From Deltaproteobacteria bacterium (GTDB lineage: Bacteria; Myxococcota_A; Polyangia; Polyangiales; Polyangiaceae), in contig JACQWT010000310.1 of NCBI GenBank assembly GCA_016209145.1, positions 1-35,877 on the forward strand: a DNA stretch of 35,877 nucleotides, written 5' to 3'. Within the stretch, counting starts at the first letter, position 1. The number at the start of each line of letters is the position of its first letter. The position numbers and the translations under genes are program-made. The notes below the pieces were generated by a model. That model searched no databases, had not been told where the DNA came from, and worked only from the letters and a program-made list of their open reading frames with translations. Below, one piece after another: positions 26,476-35,383 of this stretch.

Positions 26476-28014
26476 ATGAACACGGATCTCGCGCTGAGCA
26501 ATCCCCTGAGCCGACTGCTCGACAAGGAGCCCGCCGACTTCTGTCGGGCGGATCTGCTGCGCGTCGTGCGCGAGCAGGGCATAGAGCACTTCTCCTTCCA
26601 TTATACCGGCATGGACAACCAGTTGAAGGAGCTCAGGCTACCCTTTAGCACGATCGAGCACGCGGAGCGGATCCTGGCGGCAGGCGAGCGCGTGGACGGC
26701 TCCTCGCTCTTCCGGGGCCTGGTGGATCCGGCCGACTCGGATCTGTACGTCGTGCCGCGCTACCGCACGGCGTTCATCAGCCCGTTCGATCCGCGCTCGC
26801 TCGATTTCATGTGCCGCTTCCTCGGCCGGGACGGCAGCCACGCGCCGTTCACGCCCGACAACGTGCTCTCCTTCGCCCACCGGCGCTTCAAGGAGCGCAC
26901 GGGCATGGAGCTGCACGCCCTGGGGGAGATCGAGTTCTTCCTGGTGGGCGAAGCCGGGCCCGGGCTGTTCACGCCCACGCGCCAGACGGGCTACCACGCC
27001 TCGGCTCCGTTCTTCACCTTCGGCGACGTGGTAAGCGAGATGGTGCGCCACATCTCGCAGATCACCGGCGCCGTGAAGTACGCCCATGCCGAGGTGGGTT
27101 TCATCGATGCGGTGCGTTCCGACCGCGAGATCCTGAAGGGCAAGCGGGCCGAGCAGCACGAGATCGAGTTCCTCACGCGACCCATGGAGGAGACGGGCGA
27201 CTTCGTGGCCCTGTCGCGCTGGATCATCCGCAACGTCGCCTTCCGGCACGGCATGCTCGCCACCTTCGCGCCCAAGCTGGAGGAAGGGGTCGCCGGCAAC
27301 GGCTTCCACGTGCACATGGAGCTCGTCCGTGACGGCAAGAACGCCATGACCGCGCCGGGCGGCGGCCTGTCGCGCGAGGCGCTGCGCCTGGTGGGCGGGC
27401 TCGTGCACTACGCGGCCACGCTCTCCGCCTTCGGCAACACCGTGGCCTCGGCCTTCCTGCGGCTCGTGCCCAACCAGGAGGCCCCCACGCGGATCTGCTG
27501 GAGCGACTGCAACCGCTCGGCGCTCGTCCGCGTGCCCCTGGGCTGGCAGCACGCGGCGGACCTGGCGCAGGCCGTCAACCCGGACGAGCCCGGCCGGTAC
27601 GTCGATCCGCGCGGCCACCAGACGGTGGAGATCCGCTCGCCCGACGGCTCGGCCTTCTTCAACTTGCTGCTGGCCGGGCTGACCACGGCCGCCGGGTACG
27701 GGCTCACGCACGACGGCATGGAGGAGCTGGCGGCAAAGACCAAGGTCGTGGGCAACATCTTCGAGGATCCGACGCTGGTGGCGCGCCTCGAACCGCTGCC
27801 GGGAAGCTGCGTGGCCGCCGCGCGCCTGCTGCGCGAGCGTCGCGAGCTGTACGAGAAGGAGGGCGTCTTCCCGCCCGAGGTCGTCGACTACGTCGTGGAC
27901 AAGCTCATGCGCGAGGACGACGAGCGGCTCAACCAGACGCTCGCCCACATGTCGGCCGAGGAGCGGCTGACCGCGACGCGGCAGATCATGCACCGCGACA
28001 TCCACCGCAACTGA
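26476..28014 (+). CDS. glutamine synthetase-family ligase (type I-like)
   Basis: 512 residues from ATG 26476. GS motifs: E151-I-E153 (EIEFFLV), AHAEVGF with E206, QHEIEF ~20 residues later, GNGFHVHME (H278, H280), NRSALVRVP (R347) and [13 protein letters not shown] (E385, R387), all matching ATP/metal/glutamate positions. The interval between AEVG and QHEIE is longer than in classic GlnA (HHEVAPGQHE), marking a divergent subgroup; the adenylylation loop NLYDLPP is not seen. It may make glutamine or a gamma-glutamyl compound. It heads a tight operon with a POT-type transporter (10-nt gap) and an M20 peptidase, pointing to use of peptides or gamma-glutamyl compounds. Divergent from the amidohydrolase lipoprotein (82-bp gap). 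Confidence 0.86.
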   Translation: MNTDLALSNPLSRLLDKEPADFCRADLLRVVREQGIEHFSFHYTGMDNQLKELRLPFSTIEHAERILAAGERVDGSSLFRGLVDPADSDLYVVPRYRTAFISPFDPRSLDFMCRFLGRDGSHAPFTPDNVLSFAHRRFKERTGMELHALGEIEFFLVGEAGPGLFTPTRQTGYHASAPFFTFGDVVSEMVRHISQITGAVKYAHAEVGFIDAVRSDREILKGKRAEQHEIEFLTRPMEETGDFVALSRWIIRNVAFRHGMLATFAPKLEEGVAGNGFHVHMELVRDGKNAMTAPGGGLSREALRLVGGLVHYAATLSAFGNTVASAFLRLVPNQEAPTRICWSDCNRSALVRVPLGWQHAADLAQAVNPDEPGRYVDPRGHQTVEIRSPDGSAFFNLLLAGLTTAAGYGLTHDGMEELAAKTKVVGNIFEDPTLVARLEPLPGSCVAAARLLRERRELYEKEGVFPPEVVDYVVDKLMREDDERLNQTLAHMSAEERLTATRQIMHRDIHRN

Positions 28015-28024
28015 GGAGCGCCGC

Positions 28025-29521
28025 ATGTCCGAGGCCCCCAAGCCCAAGGTCCCGATCCGCGAACAGCTCGCCACGATGGGCCGCAACTTCTGGATCGCCA
28101 ACCTCATCGAGGCAGGCGAGCGCCTGGCCTTCTTCGGCGTGCGCGCGGTGCTGCCCCTGTACCTCACCGGCGTGAAGGCGGGCTCGCTCGGCCTGAGCTA
28201 CTCCGAGAAGGGCGTGATCTACATGGTGTGGGCGGTGCTGCAGTGCCTGCTCCCCATGGTTTCGGGCGGCTACACCGACTCCTACGGCTACCGCAAGAGC
28301 CTGGCCGTCGCCCTCGCCCTCAACCTGTGCGGCTACGCGCTCATGGCGAACGCCACGGGCTTCGGGACGATGATGCTGGCCGGCGCGTGCGTGGGCACCG
28401 GCACGGCCATCTTCAAGCCGCCGGTGCAGGGGGCCATTGCTCGCTCCCTCGGCGCGGGCAACAGCAGTCTGGGCTTCGGTATCTTCTACTGGATCGTCAA
28501 CCTCGGCGGCTTCTTTGCCCCGATGGCCGCGGCCTGGGCCCGCGGCAACGAGCAGAGCCCGACCTGGAGCCACGTCTTCTACGGCGCGGCCCTGGTGACG
28601 GCCATCAACTTGCTGCTCGGCATGGTCCTGTTCCAGGAGCCGGCGATCGATGCCGCGGCGAAAGAGAAGAGCCCGGTCCGGGTCTTCGCCGACACGATGC
28701 GGGTCCTCTGGCGCGACCAGCCCATGCTGCGCCTACTGCTCCTCATCTCGGGCTTCTGGTTCATGTTCGTGCAAGTCTGGGACTTGCTGCCGAACTTCAT
28801 CGACGAGTGGGTCGACGCGCGCGACGTGGGCGGGTTCTTGGCGCGGGTGCTGGGCGACGGCGCCCGGGACTTCCTGACCGCGACGGGCGCGGCCAAGCCG
28901 GAGATCCTGATCAACATCAACTCGTTCACCGTCATCCTGCTGGTGCTGCCGGCCTCGTGGCTGTTCGGGCGCTATCGCGTGATGACGGCGCTACTGACGG
29001 GCATTGCCGTCGCCACGGCCGGGTTCGTGGGCGCGGGGCTGACGCGCGCGGGCGCCCTGTGCGCCCTGATGATCTTCACCTTCTCGGTGGGGGAGATCAT
29101 CTATAACCCGAAGCTCTACGAGTACGTCGGCATGGCGGCGCCGCCGGACAAGAAGGCGCAGTACATGGGCTACCTCAACATCCCGGTTGCCATCGGCTGG
29201 GCGGCGGGCAACGGCCTGTCGGGGCCGGTCTACGACCGGTTCTCGTCGCTCGCCTCGCTCGCGCGCCGCGAGCTGGTCGAGAAACACGGGATGAGCTGGG
29301 AAGCGGCGCGGCAGATCCAGCCCGGCGCGCTGCTCGGCGCGCTGGCGCAGAGGATGGGGCAACAGGCGACCGAGGGCGACGCCGTGGCCGCTCTATGGAA
29401 CAGCTACCATCCCTGGGTCATCTGGGTCATGCTCGGGGCGGTCGGCCTGGCCTCGCTCACCGGGATGAGCCTGGCCCACTGGCGTGCGACGCGGCGTGCG
29501 GCGGCGCGGGCCGAGGATTGA
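28025..29521 (+). CDS. POT/PTR2-like proton-coupled peptide transporter (MFS)
   Basis: 498 residues, about 11-12 membrane segments. The POT signature E-x-x-E-R is visible as IEAGERLAFFGVRAVLPLYL near residue 29, followed by SGGYTDSYGYRKS (MFS loop 2-3), GTAIFKPPVQGAIA and FYWIVNLGGFFAP, all in POT order. A longer loop with helix (VDARDVGGFLARVLGDGARDFL) lies mid-protein. It should import di/tripeptides with protons across the inner membrane; drug or nitrate specificity cannot be excluded. GAGGAG (28013-28018), overlapping the upstream stop, serves ATG 28025. Together with the M20 peptidase downstream it makes an import-and-hydrolyse unit. Confidence 0.84.
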   Translation: MSEAPKPKVPIREQLATMGRNFWIANLIEAGERLAFFGVRAVLPLYLTGVKAGSLGLSYSEKGVIYMVWAVLQCLLPMVSGGYTDSYGYRKSLAVALALNLCGYALMANATGFGTMMLAGACVGTGTAIFKPPVQGAIARSLGAGNSSLGFGIFYWIVNLGGFFAPMAAAWARGNEQSPTWSHVFYGAALVTAINLLLGMVLFQEPAIDAAAKEKSPVRVFADTMRVLWRDQPMLRLLLLISGFWFMFVQVWDLLPNFIDEWVDARDVGGFLARVLGDGARDFLTATGAAKPEILININSFTVILLVLPASWLFGRYRVMTALLTGIAVATAGFVGAGLTRAGALCALMIFTFSVGEIIYNPKLYEYVGMAAPPDKKAQYMGYLNIPVAIGWAAGNGLSGPVYDRFSSLASLARRELVEKHGMSWEAARQIQPGALLGALAQRMGQQATEGDAVAALWNSYHPWVIWVMLGAVGLASLTGMSLAHWRATRRAAARAED

Positions 29522-29583
29522 GCGTCCGGGCGAGCGCTCGGGCGCGGAGCAGGAGCGAAGCTAGCGAAGCCAAGGAGGAGAAG

Positions 29584-30816
29584 GTGAGCGCAACCGTGTT
29601 TGAACGAGTGGCGAAGCGGATCGACGGCTACCGGGACTGGATCGTCGAGGTGCAGACCAAGCTGACCGCAACGAAGGCGCTCGATCCGGCGAGCGGGGGC
29701 GACGGCGAGGGCGAGAAGGCGAAGCTGGTGCTCGCCATCCTGAGCGAGCTCGGCGTCAAGGAGATCCAGGTGCTCGAGTCGGACGACGAGCGGGTCTCGA
29801 CCGGCAAGCGTCCGAACATCGTGGCGCGCGTCCCGGGCATGGATCGCTCCCGGACGCTGTGGATAATGAGCCACATGGACGTGGTGCCGGCCGGCGACCT
29901 CAAGGACTGGAAGAGCGATCCGTGGACCGTGCGCGTGGAAGGGGACCGCATCTACGGCCGCGGCGTCGAGGACAACCAGCAGGGCATGATGGGCTCGCTC
30001 TGCCTGGTCCGGGCCATGCACGAGGAGCGCGCCGAGCCGCCTTTCGACCTGGCCTTGCTGTTCGTGGCCGACGAGGAGACGGGCAACAAGCGGGGCATCG
30101 AGTTCCTGCTCGGCAAGCACGAGATCTTCCGGCCGGGCGACTCGATCGTGGTGCCTGACGGCGGCTCGGTCGACGGCTCGATGATCGAGGTGGCGGAGAA
30201 GGGCATCGTCTGGCTGCGCTGCAACGTGCGCGGCAAGGCGGCGCACGGCTCCCTGCCCGATCGCGGGATAAACGCCCACATGGCCGCGGCCCACATGGTG
30301 GTGCGCCTGGAGAAGCTCGGCGAGCGCTTCAGCCGGCGCGACGAGGTCTTCGATCCGCCGACCTGCACCTTCCCGGTCACCAAGGTCGAGGCGGGCGTGC
30401 CGAACGTGAACACCATTCCCGGCGAGCACACGTTCTATCTCGATTGCCGCGTGGTGCCGGGCTACAGCCTGGACGAGGTGATCGGGGCGGTGCAGGAGAT
30501 CACCGCCGCCGTCGACCGCGAGCGGGGAACGACCACGACGGTGGACCACGTGCAGCGCACCGACGCCGCCCCGCCGACGGCGACCGACGCGCCGGTGGTC
30601 AAGGCCCTGGGCCGGGCGGTCAAGGCGGTCTACGGCGTGGAAGGCAAGCCCATGGGCATCGGCGGCGGGACGGTGGCGGCCTGCATCCGGCGCAAGGGCT
30701 ATGCCGCGGCGGTCTGGGGCCGCATGGACGAGACCATGCACGGCCCGAACGAGTACTGCATCCTGAGCAACCTGATGGGCGACGCCAAGGTGTTCGCCCA
30801 TATGCTGTTCGTCTAG
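29584..30816 (+). CDS. M20-family metallopeptidase (dipeptidase/deacetylase type)
   Basis: 410 residues from GTG 29584 with AGGAGG at 29573-29578; the longer frame overlaps the transporter gene and has no family similarity. Dizinc site: H97 and D99 (SHMDVVPAG), D130 (GRGVEDNQQG), catalytic E164 and E165 (VADEETG), D192 (VPDGGS), H386 (ETMHGPNEY). The lid/dimerisation domain is present (IVWLRCNVRGKAAHGSLPDRGINA). No signal peptide, so cytosolic. The family includes dipeptidases, ArgE and DapE; the peptide-transporter neighbour favours a dipeptidase. It is 62 nt from the transporter gene, last in the operon. Confidence 0.9.
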   Translation: MSATVFERVAKRIDGYRDWIVEVQTKLTATKALDPASGGDGEGEKAKLVLAILSELGVKEIQVLESDDERVSTGKRPNIVARVPGMDRSRTLWIMSHMDVVPAGDLKDWKSDPWTVRVEGDRIYGRGVEDNQQGMMGSLCLVRAMHEERAEPPFDLALLFVADEETGNKRGIEFLLGKHEIFRPGDSIVVPDGGSVDGSMIEVAEKGIVWLRCNVRGKAAHGSLPDRGINAHMAAAHMVVRLEKLGERFSRRDEVFDPPTCTFPVTKVEAGVPNVNTIPGEHTFYLDCRVVPGYSLDEVIGAVQEITAAVDRERGTTTTVDHVQRTDAAPPTATDAPVVKALGRAVKAVYGVEGKPMGIGGGTVAACIRRKGYAAAVWGRMDETMHGPNEYCILSNLMGDAKVFAHMLFV

Positions 30817-30979
30817 CCAGAGGCGCTGGTTCGAGCGGTTCGGCTGCAACTGCTGCTGCGCTCGCGTCCCGCGTCGGGCGGGAACCCCGGCGTGGCGGCC
30901 GTGCCGGCGGGTCCGCTGAGTCCGGCTGTCGCCGCGGGAGCGCTCGACGCGCCGCCTCTTCGCACCTATCCTCGGCAGC

Positions 30980-32050
30980 ATGCACAGCAGGACGTTCGCG
31001 AGGGTGGCGGTCGCGGGATGCCTGGTGCTGGCGGCGCTGTGGCTCGCTGCGGGCCGGGCTCTGGCCTATGAGAAGCGCCATGTCTTCATCCCGATCCTCC
31101 TCTCGCTCGCGCTGGCCCTCCTGCTGGCCGGCTGCCCCAAGGGCATGTGCCTGCTCAAGGTCTGCCACAACGGCCAGTGCTCCTGCCCGGTCTCGACCTG
31201 CGTCGAGGGGGCCGAGTTCGACGTCGGCCGCAACGGCTGCGTCTGTGCAGCCGCCCGCATCCCCCTGGGCGGCCAGTGCCTGACCCGCGAGGCCGCCAAC
31301 GCCTTCTGCGGCCGCGGCTACGTCTACGGCGAGCGCGGCTGCGTGCGCCTCGCCTGCGCGGCCGGCGAGGAGATCGACGAGGCCACGGGCCGCTGCCTGC
31401 CCAAGAGCACCGTGGACGCGGTGGCCCAGGGCATGGGCGTCGAGGTCGGCGCCGGCGAGAAGCTCGGCTGCCCCCCCGGCTACCGGCTCGTCATCGACGG
31501 CGACAAGGCCGCGTGCGTGCCCCCGGAGCAGATCTGCGCCCCCGACGAGATCTGGAGCGGGCAGGCGTGCGTCAAGGCGCAGCAGTGCCCGCCGGGCTGG
31601 GCTTGGGATGTCGCCAAGAGCGGGTGCGTGCAGTTCGCGCGGGGTGGAGACGAGAAGCCCGCGGTGGACGTGGCGCAGTGGGCGCAAGCCAACTACGGGC
31701 CCGACGGCGGCTCCGGCGCGCCCGCCTTCTGCAGCCAGCTCGCGCGCAAGCCCTGGAGCTTCGGTGTGGCCGAGGGCCAGAGCACGCTCGTGCAGGTGGC
31801 CGTGATGCTCGCCTTCCCGGGAGGCGAGGTGGCGCAGGCCGCCGTCAAGACCGCGCCCTCGTACGCGGTGCTGCCCGGGCCCGTGCCCCCCAAGGGCGTG
31901 GCCGCGGTGGAGCAGGCGGCCGAGGCCGTCCTCGCCCCGCTGCGTGCGGGCGGCGGCCGGGCCACGGCCGAGGCCCTTACGACGACCGTCAAGTGCATGG
32001 TCGTCAACGCCGCCAAGCCGATGACGATCCCGGCCAGCGGTGGAGTGTAG
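30980..32050 (+). CDS. Cys-rich exported protein
   Basis: 356 residues from ATG 30980. Two hydrophobic stretches follow each other: residues 7-29 ending ALA-YE (a signal peptidase I-like site), then 35-51 ending LLLAGC (lipobox-like, Cys52). Which is used is unclear; the second would make a lipoprotein but no in-frame start precedes it directly. Residues ~52-220 have about twenty cysteines in spaced motifs (CHNGQCSCPVSTCVEG, NGCVCAAARI, GGQCLTREA, CPPGYRLVIDGDKAACVPP, CPPGWAWD). The C-terminal ~130 residues are Ala/Val-rich with one late Cys pair. No known family; likely extracytoplasmic. It converges with the kinase remnant, with element D between them. Confidence 0.72.
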   Translation: MHSRTFARVAVAGCLVLAALWLAAGRALAYEKRHVFIPILLSLALALLLAGCPKGMCLLKVCHNGQCSCPVSTCVEGAEFDVGRNGCVCAAARIPLGGQCLTREAANAFCGRGYVYGERGCVRLACAAGEEIDEATGRCLPKSTVDAVAQGMGVEVGAGEKLGCPPGYRLVIDGDKAACVPPEQICAPDEIWSGQACVKAQQCPPGWAWDVAKSGCVQFARGGDEKPAVDVAQWAQANYGPDGGSGAPAFCSQLARKPWSFGVAEGQSTLVQVAVMLAFPGGEVAQAAVKTAPSYAVLPGPVPPKGVAAVEQAAEAVLAPLRAGGGRATAEALTTTVKCMVVNAAKPMTIPASGGV

Positions 32051-32076
32051 CAGCGCGCCCCTACATCCGCTGGAAC

Positions 32077-32257
32077 CCATGCGTTTGCGCCCCCTGCCAG
32101 ACGGCTCGTCAGGCGGCCGTCAGCGCGAGCGCGCCCGCAGGGCCGGGCCGCAACGTACTCCTGTACGTGAGGACCCGGCCCGAGGACGCAAGCCGCGATC
32201 ACGGCCGACTCGGCGAGCCGTCGTTGCCCGCTGGCCCAAGATCCCGTGAACGGGTCC
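32077..32257 (+). mobile_element. MITE-like element, copy D
   Basis: 181 bp, flanked by perfect 8-bp direct repeats GCTGGAAC at 32069-32076 and 32258-32265 (three more flanking bases also match). Ends CCATGCGTTTGCG and CGTGAACGGGTCC are the most diverged of the four. The centre CGTAC-TCCT-GTACG (32154-32167) sits in the perfect stem GGGCCGGG (32140-32147) / CCCGGCCC (32174-32181). Its body is nearly identical to copy A outside A's 60-bp insertion. It now supplies the last codons and stop of the minus-strand kinase C-terminal frame. Confidence 0.92.
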
Positions 32258-32855
32258 GCTGGAACATGCTCACCACGCGCGCGGCGGGCAGCCGCTCGAG
32301 GCCGCGGCAGCTCGTGACGCGGCCCTCGGACACGGTGAAGTTGCGGGCGTCGGGATCGATCTTGGCGAAATCCACGCTCAGGCGCTCCCCCGAGAGTCTG
32401 GCGCGCAGCGGCTTGCCTCCTGCCTCCGTGAAGACCGCGAGGCAGGTGCTGCGCGCCTTGGGATCGATGCGCGGGTGCTCGGCGGGCGGCTGGGGCCGAA
32501 GCCGATCCTCGACGCCGAGCTCGTCGCCAGGCAGGGCCGAAAGCACGAAGCGAGCCTCGCCGGCGCGGTAGTCGTAGGGAGCAAACTCGGCCGGATCGAT
32601 CACCTGGAACTCGAGCTCCGCGCCCACGCGCACCGCCCGAAGCTGCCGGCCCGACTCGGAGCGCCACGTGCCCGCCAGCGAATCGAGGAGCGAAGGAGCC
32701 GGCGCGCCGGTCGAGGCCGGCGGCGCGGCCGTCGTGCCTCCCGTCGCCGTCGCGCCCGGAGAACCCCTGTGCCCGGCGCCGGCGGGCCAGATCCCCAGCG
32801 CGTACGACGCGCCCAAGCCCGCCGCCACGGCGCCCGCCGCCACCGCCGAGGCCAT
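32199..32855 (-). pseudogene. C-terminal (membrane and outer) part of broken zinc-ribbon kinase
   Basis: The open frame reaches back to about 32984 without a start and is in a different frame from the kinase domain encoded just upstream. From MASAVAAGAVAAGLGASYALGIW it has one membrane segment, then an extracytoplasmic domain (LAGTWRSESGRQLRAVRVGAELEFQVIDP, RLSGERLSVDFAKIDPDARNFTVSEGRVTSCRGL). This is what is expected after the kinase and linker in one-pass receptor kinases, so it is the displaced 3' half of the same gene. The last 19 residues after VVSMFQR, including the stop, are encoded by element D. Removing the element and one duplicate restores GTGAGCATGTTCCAGCGG-ATG-TAG, a natural end MFQRM-stop. 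Confidence 0.65.
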
Positions 32856-33775
32856 CCACCACCGGCTCCCGCCCCCCGGCCGCGCCTCGCGGCCGAGACC
32901 GACGGCGTCGGCGCCGCGCCCTCCGCCACGCCCTCGCCCTGGCCCTCGGCCTGCTCCTCGCCGAGGCGGCCACCACCCTCGCCTTCAAGCATCTGGTAGA
33001 GCACGATGCCCATCGCGTACACGTCGACGCGCCGGTCGAGGTCGCGCTGGCCGTGCACCTGCTCGGGCGCCATGTAGTAGAGGGAGCCGATGATGCCCTT
33101 GGTCTGGCCGCGACCGGCCTGGGCGTCCTCTTCGCCCTTGGCGATGCCGAAGTCGGTCACCTTGACCACGCCGTCCTTGGCGCGAATGAGGATGTTGGCG
33201 GGCTTGAGATCGCGGTGGATGATACCCTCGCGATGCGCCGCCTCCACGCCGGCCAGGATCTGCCGGAAGACCAGCAGCGCTTCGGCAAGGGGCAGGAGCG
33301 CACCGCGCGCGGCCTCCCGGGCGAGGCGCTGCTCCAGGCTCTCGCCCTCGACGTACTGCATCACGAGCCACAGGGCGTCGTGCTCGGTCACGACGGCGTT
33401 CAAGTGCACGACGTTGGGATGGTCGATGCGCGCGAGCGCGCGGCCCTCGGAGAGCGTGCGCTCGCGCAGATCCTGGCGGTGGGCGACCTCGGGACGGATC
33501 GCCTTCAACACCACCTCGGTGCCGGTGTGCTCGGCCTTGGCGAGGTAGACGACGCCCATGCCGCCCTCGCCCAGCACGCGCTCGATCGTGTACTTGCCGT
33601 CGACCAGCGTGCCGACGAGATGGCCGCCGGCGGCCCCAGGCGCCGGGAGCGCGGCGCCGAGCGGCGCGCCGGGCACGGTGTCGTGCCCGGCCGCCGGCGC
33701 GAGGGCGGCGCCGCAGGCCGCGCACACGGCCGAGCCGACGGGCGACAAAACGCCGCACTTGGGGCAGGGTCTCAA
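32600..33775 (-). pseudogene. zinc-ribbon Ser/Thr protein kinase, C-lobe deleted and frame broken
   Basis: From TTG 33775. An N-terminal zinc ribbon (CPKCG ... CAACG) leads into a Hanks-type kinase: GEGGMGVVYLAKA, VVLKAI, HRDLKPANIL, VTDFGIAKG, GSLYYMAPEQ, DVYAMGIVLYQML. Directly after YQML (base ~32988), where T-G-x-x-P-F and ~60 C-lobe residues should follow, the sequence jumps to a Gly/Glu linker (EGEGGGRLGEEQAEGQGEG). The frame then departs from that of the membrane domain, probably near the six-C run at 32872-32877, and runs on as Arg-rich nonsense to 32600. Active-site residues are present but the C-lobe loss should abolish activity. Divergent from the Hsp70-like gene with 54 bp between starts. 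Assembly error is a real alternative. Confidence 0.75.
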
Positions 33776-33829
33776 GGCCCCAGTAGCTTAGTCCCCGCCC
33801 GCGGCGCGTGGTACAAGTCCCGCGTCCCC

Positions 33830-35383
33830 GTGCCCCGCCGCTCCCCTCGCCTCGGCATCGATCTCGGCACCACCCGCACGGTGGTGGCCGTGGCCGATCG
33901 CGGCAACTACCCGGTGGTCCACTTCGCCGCGCCGGACGGGGACATGGCCGACCACTACCCGACGCTGTCGGCCGAGGTGGGCGGCGCGCTGGTGCACGGC
34001 CTCGAGGCCGAGGCGGCCAGCCGCGCCGGGGCCCCGGCGCTGCGCTCCTGGAAGCGGCTGCTCGCCGACCACGGCGCCGGCCACGAGGTGGCCATCGGCA
34101 GCGTGCGCATCGCCCTGTTGGATCTCGCCGCCGACTTCCTGCGCGCGCTGCGCCTGGCGCTCGCGGAGCGCTCCAACATCCCGGCCAGGCTGGCGCGTAC
34201 GCCCGATGTCGTGGTGTCGGTGCCGGCCAACGCCCACTCGACGCAGCGCTTCGTCACCCTCGAGGCATTCCGCCGCGCGGGCTTCGCCGTGGCGGCCGTG
34301 CTCAACGAGCCGAGCGCCGCCGGCCTGGAGTACGCCCACCGCCACCGGCGCACCATCACGGCGCGGCGCGAGCACGTCGTGGTCTACGATCTCGGCGGCG
34401 GAACCTTCGACGCCGCCCTCGTGCTGCTCACGGGCGAGCACCACGACGTGCTCTTCACCTCCGGGGTGTCGCGCCTGGGCGGCGACGACTTCGACGACGT
34501 GCTGCTCGCTCTCGCCCTCGACGCCGCGGGCGCAGGCGGCGCCCGGCTCGGCGAGCGCGAGCGCGCCAGCCTGCTCGCCGAGTGCCGCGCGGCCAAGGAG
34601 GGCCTTCACCCCAACACGCGCCGCATCGCCCTGGAGCTCGGCGCCCTGGAGCCCCCGCCCAGCGCGCCCGTCGTCGTCGCGGTGGCGGACTTCTACGAGC
34701 GCGCCCGTCCCCTCGTCGACCGGAGCACCGAGGCGCTTGCTCCCGTCCTGCGGCGGGCGGCCGAGCTGGAAGGCGACGCGGCGGCGGGCGGCGAGGGCTT
34801 GGAGAGCGTGGCCGGGATCTACGTCGTCGGGGGGGCGAGCGGGCTGCCGCTCGTGCCGCGCCTCTTGCGCGAGCGCTTCGGCCGCCTGGTGCACCGCTCC
34901 GTCTACCCCTCGGCGGCCACGGGCATCGGCCTGGCCATCGCCGCCGAGACGGAGCGGCCGGCGAAGCTCACCCAACGCTTCACGCGCCACCTGGGCGTGT
35001 TCCGCGAGCAGGAGGGCGGCGCACGGATCTCGTTCGACAGCATCTTCGCCCCGGGCACGCCCATGCCCGCGTCCGGCGAGCCTCCGCTCCTCGCCACCCG
35101 CTCCTACCGGGCCGCGCACAACCTCGGCTTCTTCCGCTTCGTCGAGTGCAGCAGGCTGAGCGAGGACGATCAGCCTTGCGGCGACATCACCCCGCACCGC
35201 AGCGTGCGCTTCGCCTTTGCCCCGGAGCTGCGCGGTCGCGAAGAGAGCGAGGAGCTTCCGATCGTGCGCCGGGACGGTCCCGGGCCCGAGGTGCGCGAGC
35301 GCTACGAGGTGGACGCGGCCGGAGTGGTGGCCGTGACTCTGAGCGATCTCGACTCGGGCTACGAGCGGCGGTTTGTGCTGTGA
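33830..35383 (+). CDS. Hsp70-family (DnaK-like) ATPase, short form
   Basis: 517 residues from GTG 33830. Actin-fold ATPase motifs: phosphate-1 LGIDLGTTRTVVAV (8-21), DVVVSVPANAHSTQRF, AAVLNEPSAAGLEYA, phosphate-2 VVVYDLGGGTFDAAL, adenosine motif IYVVGGASGLPLVPRLLRERF. The nucleotide-binding domain is complete, but only ~130 residues follow it (HLGVFREQEGGARISFDSIFAPGTPMP ...), a reduced beta substrate-binding part with no helical lid. It is thus not the housekeeping DnaK (~610-640 residues). Myxobacteria have many such Hsp70-like paralogues. Adjacent divergently to a Hanks-type kinase gene, perhaps once functionally linked. Cytosolic. Confidence 0.88.
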   Translation: MPRRSPRLGIDLGTTRTVVAVADRGNYPVVHFAAPDGDMADHYPTLSAEVGGALVHGLEAEAASRAGAPALRSWKRLLADHGAGHEVAIGSVRIALLDLAADFLRALRLALAERSNIPARLARTPDVVVSVPANAHSTQRFVTLEAFRRAGFAVAAVLNEPSAAGLEYAHRHRRTITARREHVVVYDLGGGTFDAALVLLTGEHHDVLFTSGVSRLGGDDFDDVLLALALDAAGAGGARLGERERASLLAECRAAKEGLHPNTRRIALELGALEPPPSAPVVVAVADFYERARPLVDRSTEALAPVLRRAAELEGDAAAGGEGLESVAGIYVVGGASGLPLVPRLLRERFGRLVHRSVYPSAATGIGLAIAAETERPAKLTQRFTRHLGVFREQEGGARISFDSIFAPGTPMPASGEPPLLATRSYRAAHNLGFFRFVECSRLSEDDQPCGDITPHRSVRFAFAPELRGREESEELPIVRRDGPGPEVRERYEVDAAGVVAVTLSDLDSGYERRFVL

